Source of the DNA: Acidimicrobiia bacterium
Lineage (GTDB): Bacteria; Actinomycetota; Acidimicrobiia; Spongiisociales; ZC4RG35
Length of the DNA stretch: 64,000 nt
NCBI GenBank assembly: GCA_028285585.1
Contig: JANQOU010000010.1
Location: 62,001-126,000 of the forward strand
Reading direction: 5' to 3'
Within the stretch, counting starts at the first letter, position 1; every line of letters begins with the position of its first letter. Positions 1 to 6,170 of the stretch are shown here, in pieces. The position numbers and the translations under genes were made by a program. The notes under the pieces were generated by a model, which was not told the DNA's origin, ran no database searches, and saw only the letters and a list, made by a program, of their open reading frames with translations.

Positions 1-376
1 GCTGTTGATCGCGCTGACTGCTGCCTCGGCTTTCCTGGCTTTCGCTCCTCACAGATCGCTGCTCAGCAACGCCCGTCGTCGCACGACATCGGCATTGTGG
101 ATAGCGCTTGTTCCCGCTGTGGCTGCGGCGTTTCTGGCCATCCCGTTCTTCCTACCTGCTGGAGAAAGCCCAGTCATCCAATCGCTGCCGCTCACCGCAG
201 TCATGTTCCTGGCGACTCTCGCTGCTGCCCCGGGAACGACAACGGTTCAAGGCCCAGAAGACGAGCGGGACATCCTGTGGCCCTGGGGTTTGGCCGTGAC
301 CATGGTGGCGGTGCTCGTTTTCTTCCTCGGCGTTCTTCAAGGCGCCGTCAACCTCGACCCTCGGCTGTGGGGGTAG
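1..376 (+). CDS. Membrane protein, C-terminal fragment
   Basis: The reading frame is open from the left edge of the window, so the true start is outside and only about the last 124 residues are seen. They contain three or four hydrophobic stretches (residues roughly 1-14, 28-50, 60-75 and 95-115 of the visible part), separated by a basic loop rich in Arg and an acidic loop with the residues EDERD. This is a polytopic inner-membrane protein. No family motif is recognisable from the fragment. The next gene, a molybdenum-cofactor-type protein, starts before this one stops, so the two are probably co-transcribed. Confidence 0.55.
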   Translation, partial: LLIALTAASAFLAFAPHRSLLSNARRRTTSALWIALVPAVAAAFLAIPFFLPAGESPVIQSLPLTAVMFLATLAAAPGTTTVQGPEDERDILWPWGLAVTMVAVLVFFLGVLQGAVNLDPRLWG

Positions 377-852
377 ATCCGAAGAGCGCCGTTGTGGTCA
401 CCGTCAGCGACGGTGTCTCGGCCGGTGTTCGTGATGACGGCTCCGGTGATGCTCTCCAGGAGATGCTGTCCGATCGAGGCTTCGGTGTTGAACGGAAACT
501 GGTTCCTGATGAGGCTCATCAGATCGCCGGGGCGATCCTCGGCTCCGCAGGTGACGCTGCCCTCATCGTCACCACCGGCGGCACCGGCTTCGGGCCACGT
601 GACGTGACCCCCGAAGCCACGGCAAGCGTCCTCGACCGGGAGGCACCTGGCCTGGTCCATGCGATGTTGGCGAAAGGCTTGGAGTCGACTCCGATGGCTG
701 CACTGACCAGGGCACGCGCCGGCGATGTGAACGGGAGTCTTGTGCTCAACCTGCCTGGCTCGCCACGTGGTGCCACCGAGAGCCTGGAGGCCGTGATCGA
801 CTTGCTGCCGCATGTGTTGCAACTGCTGTCAGGGGACACCAAACACGACTGA
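367..852 (+). CDS. MogA/MoaB-family molybdopterin adenylyltransferase-like protein
   Basis: A protein of about 161 residues, the usual size for MoaB/MogA. The family signature is clear: TTGGTG at about residues 69-74, followed by RDVTPEAT at 78-85. In characterised MogA this pocket binds molybdopterin and MgATP and makes adenylyl-molybdopterin, a step in molybdenum cofactor synthesis. The GTG start at 367 gives a 10-bp overlap with the preceding gene; a second GTG at 394 is possible. The downstream CoxG-like gene belongs to a family often linked to molybdenum hydroxylases, so the context suits a cofactor role. MoaB-type and MogA-type members cannot be separated here. Confidence 0.88.
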   Translation: MGVDPKSAVVVTVSDGVSAGVRDDGSGDALQEMLSDRGFGVERKLVPDEAHQIAGAILGSAGDAALIVTTGGTGFGPRDVTPEATASVLDREAPGLVHAMLAKGLESTPMAALTRARAGDVNGSLVLNLPGSPRGATESLEAVIDLLPHVLQLLSGDTKHD

Positions 853-922
853 GTTGAGCGACTGGGGTTAGGCCACGGGCCGCGGCTACCGTTTTCCAAG
901 CTGCTGTTCCCGAGGGAGAGCC

Positions 923-1480
923 ATGAAGATCTCACAAGAGTTTGTCGTCCCGCGTCCCACGCACACAGTCTGGGAGTTCTTCCAAGACGTGCCTTCGGTC
1001 GCCGACTGTCTCCCTGGTGCCGAGCTGACCGGGCAGGCAGAAGACGGCTCGTACCAAGGGAAGCTCACGGCGAAGATGGGGCCGATGACAGCGACCTTTG
1101 AAGGGACCGCGGTGGTGACTCCAGATCCCGGAACCATGACCGCCTCGATATCCGGCAAAGGAGTCGACAAGCAAGGCGGCTCCCGCGGCCAGGTCAAGGT
1201 CGATTACGCCATCACGGAGGAAGCTGAGGGGTCCAAGGTGACTGTTGACGCGGACGTCACGTTGTCGGGACCCGCAGCTCAGTTCGGCCGAACCGGGCTC
1301 ATCAACGAGATGTCGAAGCGGTTGATCGCTGACTTCGTCACCTGTCTCGAAGCCAAGCTTGCGGCCACCACCGAAGAGGAGGCCGAGTCGGTCAAGGCGG
1401 GCGAAGTCAAAGGTCTCTCCCTCTTCATCAGCTCGCTGTGGTCGTGGCTCACGGGCCTGTTCAAGAGGAACGATTCTTGA
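923..1480 (+). CDS. CoxG-like SRPBCC-fold protein (carbon monoxide dehydrogenase subunit G family)
   Basis: 185 residues. The first 150 match the CoxG/SRPBCC pattern: an N-terminal strand, a helix with W-E-F-F followed by D-V-P and C-L-P-G-A-E, a central beta-sheet and a long C-terminal helix. A hydrophobic C-terminal segment (about residues 168-180) may anchor it to the membrane, as proposed for CoxG. CoxG proteins recruit or mature molybdenum CO dehydrogenase, but no coxMSL genes are visible in the window, so the partner is unknown. A good ribosome site (GAGGGAGAG) precedes ATG 923. The stop overlaps the TTG start of the cupredoxin gene. Confidence 0.8.
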   Translation: MKISQEFVVPRPTHTVWEFFQDVPSVADCLPGAELTGQAEDGSYQGKLTAKMGPMTATFEGTAVVTPDPGTMTASISGKGVDKQGGSRGQVKVDYAITEEAEGSKVTVDADVTLSGPAAQFGRTGLINEMSKRLIADFVTCLEAKLAATTEEEAESVKAGEVKGLSLFISSLWSWLTGLFKRNDS

Positions 1481-1854
1481 AGAGATGGCTGTTCGTCTTG
1501 GCGGTCCTGGCTGCCCTCCTGGTCTCCGCATGTGGGGGAAGAGGGGGACAAGGCTCCAAGATCGAAGGTGAGCATGTCGACGTGCTGATGTTCGACAACC
1601 GGTTCGAGTTCACCGAGATCAGGATCCCTGTCGGTGGGTCGGTCAATTGGATCGGTGCCGGTGCCAATCCGCACAATGCCGTCGAGGCCAACGAGGAGTG
1701 GTCGACCGAGACCGTCTTCGGGAACCTCGAGCAGCTCGATGGAGATGAAGCGGTTCTCACCTACGACAAACCCGGAACCTACGTTTTCTTCTGTACATTT
1801 CACGGCAACGCAGAAGGAGCAGGGATGGCCGGAACTCTGATTGTTGGACCGTGA
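1477..1854 (+). CDS. Plastocyanin-like cupredoxin lipoprotein
   Basis: 125 residues from the TTG at 1477, which overlaps the previous stop. The N-terminus is a lipoprotein signal with lipobox L-V-S-A-C (Cys19). The mature part is a single cupredoxin domain with the type 1 copper ligands of small blue proteins: His66 in N-P-H-N, then Cys106, His109 and Met117 in the C-terminal loop. It should be an outer-face, lipid-anchored electron carrier. The next gene overlaps by four bases and encodes another lipoprotein, and a multicopper oxidase follows, so this protein may donate electrons to that oxidase; this link is inference. Confidence 0.88.
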   Translation: MKRWLFVLAVLAALLVSACGGRGGQGSKIEGEHVDVLMFDNRFEFTEIRIPVGGSVNWIGAGANPHNAVEANEEWSTETVFGNLEQLDGDEAVLTYDKPGTYVFFCTFHGNAEGAGMAGTLIVGP

Positions 1855-3500
1855 GCAAGAGACTGCTGTTCTTCGCCGCCGGAGCCATGCTGGCCCTCAG
1901 TGCCTGTGCTCCGGCACCTGGCGTTGATGCATCACCGGCGGCGACCGGAGACCCGACCAACCGGGCACCGGCCCAGTGGTCCGGAGTCACACGCAACGTC
2001 CCGGCCGAGTTTCCCACCATCCAATCGGCCGTCGATGCAGCCGACCCCGGCGACCTGATCCTGGTCGACCGCGGTGTCTACAAGGAGACGGTCACCGTGA
2101 CCACCCACGGCTTGACCATCCGCGGCGTCGATCGCAACGACGTGATCATCGACGGTGAGCTGGAGCGGTTCAACGGCGTCGAGGTGCTGTTCGCCGACGG
2201 TGTCGTCGTCGAGAACATGACGTCGATGAACAACAGGATCAACGGGTTCTTCTGGAACGGCTCGCGCGGCTTCCGAGGCTCCTATCTGACCGCAGTCAAC
2301 AACGGTGACTACGGGATCTACGCCTTCGACTCGGGCGATGGGGTCTTTGAGCACTCGTACGCGTCTGGATCACCCGATGCCTCCTATTACATCGGGCAGT
2401 GCGATCCCTGTGATGCGGTTCTCAGAGACTCGATCGGTGAGTTCAGCGGTCTCGGCTACTCGGGGTCCAACGCTTCGGGCCCGCTCTATCTCATCAACAA
2501 CGTCTTCCGGCACAACGGGACCGGGGCAGCACCCAACTCGCTCGACGGTGAGCTTCTTCCGCCGACGGTTGACATGGTGGTGGCGGGCAACCTCATCCAC
2601 GACAACGGATACGGCGTCTTCCCCCACAAGTCGGCTCAGTGGGCGATCCAGGGGAACGGCGTTGCCATCGCTGGCACCCAGGGCACGCTGGTGACCAAGA
2701 ACCGCATCTTCAATCACCCCAACGCCGGGATCTGGGTCGGAACCAACATCGACGCCAATGTGTACATGCCGATAGAGAACGTGATCGAAGGCAACATTGT
2801 CGAGGGCTCCGGTCTCGCCGATCTCAACCTCTCCGGGCCCGGCGGCTACGGGAACTGCTTCGTCGACAACGAGCACAGCCACACCATGCCGGCTCTCCTG
2901 GAGCAAAAGAGCCCCTGTGAGGGGCTTCGCCTCCAAGCAAACTGGGAGATCGGGTCTTTCGCCACTCTGTTCGGCCGCGTGGTCGAGCGGGGCCTTGGCC
3001 TCAACCCCGACATCTTCTATTGGGACATGCCGCATCCGTCCCCCCAGCCGCAGATGCCGGGAGGCGCAGATGCCCCCGTCGTCCCAGCAGTCAACGTTTT
3101 CGCATCGGTGGAGCCCGATCTCGACACCGTCGAGATCCCACCGATGCCCGCAGGCCTAGAAGTAACACAAGGGAAAGGGTTCAACCTCATGGGCATTACC
3201 TTCGCCTCAACGATCGGAGGCATCCTCGGCCTCTACGGATACCTGCTGCCGCTGGTCCTCTATGCGGCATGGGTCGCCATTGCCGTCTGGGAGATCGTCA
3301 AGCGGGACGACATGGCTAAAGGCGCCGGCATCGTCTGGATCCTCGCGATCCTGGTGATCCCCTTCCTCGGTGTGATCGCCTACTACATCTTCGGGAAGAG
3401 CCACATAGCCGCCGCTTATCGATGGGCTCTTTTGGCGGGCGGGCTTGGCGCCTATCTGCTGTTCCTCGCCGCCGGGCTGGTCGTCGGAGGGGTCATCTGA
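1851..3500 (+). CDS. Right-handed beta-helix lipoprotein with C-terminal PLDc_N-like membrane domain
   Basis: 549 residues from GTG 1851. A lipobox ending at Cys19 (L-S-A-C) gives a lipid anchor. Residues about 45-330 form parallel beta-helix repeats like those of NosD and pectate-lyase folds, with many N-G, G-V and N-N turns and the opening motif F-P-T-I-Q-S-A-V-D-A-A-D-P-G-D. The last ~110 residues hold three transmembrane helices (about 442-478, 487-510 and 523-549); the middle one with its W-I-L-A-I-L-V-I-P-F-L-G-V-I-A-Y-Y and G-K-S-H resembles the phospholipase D-nuclease N-terminal membrane domain. NosD-type proteins help copper-centre maturation, which suits the cupredoxin and multicopper oxidase on either side. 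Substrate unknown. Confidence 0.8.
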   Translation: MSKRLLFFAAGAMLALSACAPAPGVDASPAATGDPTNRAPAQWSGVTRNVPAEFPTIQSAVDAADPGDLILVDRGVYKETVTVTTHGLTIRGVDRNDVIIDGELERFNGVEVLFADGVVVENMTSMNNRINGFFWNGSRGFRGSYLTAVNNGDYGIYAFDSGDGVFEHSYASGSPDASYYIGQCDPCDAVLRDSIGEFSGLGYSGSNASGPLYLINNVFRHNGTGAAPNSLDGELLPPTVDMVVAGNLIHDNGYGVFPHKSAQWAIQGNGVAIAGTQGTLVTKNRIFNHPNAGIWVGTNIDANVYMPIENVIEGNIVEGSGLADLNLSGPGGYGNCFVDNEHSHTMPALLEQKSPCEGLRLQANWEIGSFATLFGRVVERGLGLNPDIFYWDMPHPSPQPQMPGGADAPVVPAVNVFASVEPDLDTVEIPPMPAGLEVTQGKGFNLMGITFASTIGGILGLYGYLLPLVLYAAWVAIAVWEIVKRDDMAKGAGIVWILAILVIPFLGVIAYYIFGKSHIAAAYRWALLAGGLGAYLLFLAAGLVVGGVI

Positions 3501-3507
3501 CCTGAAC

Positions 3508-4539
3508 ATGGCAGACCAAGGCCTCTCCAGACGCGAGCTGCTCAAGAAGGCCGGGCTCGGTGGGGCAGTGCTTCTCGGAGGGTCGGTGCTCGGTTCGACG
3601 GCCCGAGGTGCGGCCGCTGGAGGCGAGAGCTCCGAGTACTCGCATGGCGACGAGCATGCGAGCCGGACCCTGGTCGGTGATGAGGTCCTCGACGCGGTGT
3701 ACGGCCACAGCGGTGTGCCCGTCGGGCTCGAGTCGGACGCGCTCGACGCGGCCACCTACCCGCCAGAGCCTGACGGGAAACCAGCGGGAGCGGTCAGAGA
3801 GGTCGAGATAGCCGTCGAGGAGCGGCTCATCGAAGTTGCCGACGGCGTCCAGTTCCAGGCTTGGACCTACAACGGGACCGTGCCCGGTCCCACCATCCGC
3901 GCCACAGAAGGCGACACCATCAAGATCCACTTCGAGAACAGGACTGGGCACTCTCACAACCTGCACTTCCACGGAGCCCATCGGCCCGAGCACGACGGGT
4001 GGGAGCCGATACCCGCCGGCGGCGAGACCACCTATGTGATCGAAGCCGGCCCGGCAGGGGTGCATCCGTATCACTGTCACACGGCACCCTTGGCCGAGCA
4101 CGTGTCACGAGGGCTGTACGGGACGATGATCGTCGATCCGGTGGGCGGCCGGCCGCCGGCGAAAGAAGTTTCACTACTCCTCTCGGGGTTCTCCAACGAT
4201 GAGATCGGCAGGAACGGTGTCGTCGCCTGGAACGGCGTGTCCGGCTTCTTCCACGCCCACCCGATCAAAGTGGAGAGGGGTGAGCCGGTTCGGGTCTATG
4301 TCACCAACATGCTCGAGTACGAGCCGGTTGGCTCGTTCCATCTCCACGCCGAAACCTTCGACTGCTACCCAGCGGGGATGGGCGACCAGCCTGCCTTCCG
4401 TGAGGACACCATCGCCCTGGCGATGGGACAGCGGGCCATGATCGAGTTCACGCTGCCCCACTACGGGCGTTACATGTTTCATCCCCACCAGCACTGGCTT
4501 GCCGACCGGGGCGCCATGGGCTGGTTCGCCGCCGTCTGA
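3508..4539 (+). CDS. Tat-exported two-domain multicopper oxidase
   Basis: 343 residues. The N-terminus has a twin-arginine signal (S-R-R-E-L-L-K-K) and a hydrophobic Gly/Leu stretch, so the folded enzyme is exported. Two cupredoxin domains are visible. Domain 1 has His150, His153/His155 and the cluster His189-Cys190-His191 with His198, which lines up with the type 1 copper site of nitrite reductase, except that Leu203 takes the place of the axial Met. Domain 2 has His278-x-His280 and His325/His327/His329. The extra His pairs suggest a trinuclear centre between subunits, as in small two-domain laccases, rather than a plain nitrite reductase. The gene follows the beta-helix lipoprotein by 7 bp. 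Confidence 0.85.
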   Translation: MADQGLSRRELLKKAGLGGAVLLGGSVLGSTARGAAAGGESSEYSHGDEHASRTLVGDEVLDAVYGHSGVPVGLESDALDAATYPPEPDGKPAGAVREVEIAVEERLIEVADGVQFQAWTYNGTVPGPTIRATEGDTIKIHFENRTGHSHNLHFHGAHRPEHDGWEPIPAGGETTYVIEAGPAGVHPYHCHTAPLAEHVSRGLYGTMIVDPVGGRPPAKEVSLLLSGFSNDEIGRNGVVAWNGVSGFFHAHPIKVERGEPVRVYVTNMLEYEPVGSFHLHAETFDCYPAGMGDQPAFREDTIALAMGQRAMIEFTLPHYGRYMFHPHQHWLADRGAMGWFAAV

Positions 4540-4564
4540 GGGTCCAGTTCAGTCTCGTACTTCT

Positions 4565-4619
4565 CTCGTCTGCGCTGCATATGGTCGTGCTGAGGGCGAC
4601 CTGGTGCAGCGCGAACGAG
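4565..4619. repeat. 55-nt hairpin element, copy 1 (second copy at 43797-43851)
   Basis: Arms 4565-4579 and 4605-4619 are inverted repeats of 15 nt with a two-base internal mismatch; inside them ggtcg and cgacc form a second small stem. The whole 55-nt unit matches the unit at 43797-43851 at about 47 of 55 positions, including the loop. It lies between two converging genes (multicopper oxidase and JAMM peptidase), so it could end transcription from both sides, although there is no U tract. Conservation of the loop argues for a dispersed element. Confidence 0.6.
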
Positions 4620-4645
4620 TCCGCAGACGAGTCGCAGGACGAGGG

Positions 4646-5044
4646 TCAGATCAGCGAGATTTCGGCAACCTCGCCGTTCATGATCGACCAGGCACGCACT
4701 TCCACTTCGCCGGCGAGCCCCACTACGAGATAGACCCACTCGGGGTCCAAAGCGCCATGGATGTCGATCTCAGACGGCACCGCCGGCCCATTCGGGTGGG
4801 AGTGGAACACCCCACCCAAACGCCAGCCGTTGGCTTCGGCGTCCAGCAGAGCATTCACGTGCTGCTGCGGCGGAATCGTGAACCCCGTCGGCGACGCCAG
4901 CTCGTTGTCGGCCGGATAGACGGCCGTGACGGTGTCGCCGTCCATGGCGATGAGCCCACACCCCTCGTTGGGTTGCCAGGACTCGCAATGTTCGACGATT
5001 TGGCAGCGGTGCTGGTCAGTCAGCCGGACGACACGAGTCGTCAT
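4646..5044 (-). CDS. JAMM/MPN (M67-like) metallopeptidase, Mec-like
   Basis: 132 residues starting at ATG 5044. The zinc-dependent JAMM motif is complete: Glu27 in N-E-G-C-G, then His81-x-His83-Pro and Asp94 in the pattern HSHP-x6-S-x2-D. Bacterial members of this size, such as mycobacterial Mec, cut a ubiquitin-like sulfur carrier from its cysteine or other adduct. The start lies 29 bp inside the end of the rhodanese-ThiF gene, whose product activates such carriers in other species, so both probably work in one sulfur-transfer route. No CysO- or ThiS-like carrier is seen within the window. Confidence 0.85.
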   Translation of the reverse strand: MTTRVVRLTDQHRCQIVEHCESWQPNEGCGLIAMDGDTVTAVYPADNELASPTGFTIPPQQHVNALLDAEANGWRLGGVFHSHPNGPAVPSEIDIHGALDPEWVYLVVGLAGEVEVRAWSIMNGEVAEISLI

Positions 5045-6170
5045 AGTCCACCAGTGCGGGAGGTGAGGCGGGGTCGGAGCAGGCGGCACACGAAGGGTCG
5101 CGCGACACGCCGACCGTCAGGAAGTCTTGCTCCAGAGCGTCGTAGACGAGGATCCGCCCGTCCAGTGTCTCCCCGAGACCCAAGACCAGCTTGATCGCCT
5201 CCATCGCTTGGATCGATCCCACCACGCCGGGCAAGACCCCGAGGACACCGGCGTCTGCGCAGGATGGCGCCAGCTCGGGTGGTGGCGGCAACGGGTGGAC
5301 ACAGCGGTAGCAAGGACTGTCGTGTGGCTTGAAGACGGACACCTGGCCCTCGAAACGGAAGATCGAACCGTGGACCACCGGAACATCAAGGTGCATCGAG
5401 GCGTCGTTGACGAGATATCTGGTGGGAAAGTTGTCCCCGCCGTCGACCACCACGTCGTACGCCCCGATGATCTCGAGGGCGTTCCTCGCCGTCAGCCGCT
5501 CCTTGTGGGCGACCACCTTCACGTCCGGGTTGAGCGCAAGCAGGGTCTCGCGGGCTGATTCGACCTTGGCCATCCCGATCCGGTCGATGTTGTGCAGCAC
5601 CTGGCGTTGCAGGTTGCTGGCGTCGACGATGTCGTCGTCGACCACGCCGAGTGTGCCGACACCGGCCGCGGCCAGGTAGAGGGCAGCGGGCGACCCGAGG
5701 CCACCGGCTCCGACCAAGAGCACCCGTGCGTTGAGTAGTTCGAGTTGGCCGGCTTCACCGACTTCGGGCAGGCGGACATGACGCGCATATCTCGTGCGTT
5801 GGTCAGCGGTGAGCCCGCCCGGGGCTCCCCACGGGAGCCCTTCGGCCTTCCAACGGTCAAAGCCACCCGACATCGAGACCACGTTGCTGTAGCCCATGCG
5901 CCTCAACGACTCAGTGGCCAAGGCCGACCGGGATCCGCCAGAGCAATACAGAACGAGTTGCTCGTCTTTGTCGGGCACCACTCCGGCGATGTCTCTCTCC
6001 AGGAGGCCGCGGCTGAGAAATCGCGCTCCCGGAATAGCGCCTTGTGAGTGCTCGTCACTCTCCCGGACGTCGATGAAGGTCGCCTTCTCGAGCAGTTCCC
6101 GGGCAGTGCCCACGTCTATCTCGTCTATCTCGGAGCGAGCCTGGTCGACCAGCCGCTGGTAGTCGCTCAC
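5016..6170 (-). CDS. Rhodanese-ThiF/MoeB fusion, sulfur-carrier adenylyltransferase/sulfurtransferase
   Basis: 384 residues from a GTG that overlaps the aceE stop. Residues about 15-115 are a rhodanese domain with its active Cys76 in Y-C-S-G-G-S-R. Residues about 120-370 are an E1-like ThiF/MoeB domain: the nucleotide loop G-A-G-G-L-G at 154-159, N-L-Q-R-Q at 186-190, and a zinc site made of Cys287-x2-Cys290 and Cys361-x2-Cys364. Such enzymes adenylate the C-terminal Gly-Gly of a small carrier and load it with sulfur. In the well-known MoeZ/Uba4 proteins the rhodanese domain is C-terminal; here it is N-terminal. Confidence 0.88.
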   Translation of the reverse strand: MSDYQRLVDQARSEIDEIDVGTARELLEKATFIDVRESDEHSQGAIPGARFLSRGLLERDIAGVVPDKDEQLVLYCSGGSRSALATESLRRMGYSNVVSMSGGFDRWKAEGLPWGAPGGLTADQRTRYARHVRLPEVGEAGQLELLNARVLLVGAGGLGSPAALYLAAAGVGTLGVVDDDIVDASNLQRQVLHNIDRIGMAKVESARETLLALNPDVKVVAHKERLTARNALEIIGAYDVVVDGGDNFPTRYLVNDASMHLDVPVVHGSIFRFEGQVSVFKPHDSPCYRCVHPLPPPPELAPSCADAGVLGVLPGVVGSIQAMEAIKLVLGLGETLDGRILVYDALEQDFLTVGVSRDPSCAACSDPASPPALVDYDDSCRPAD

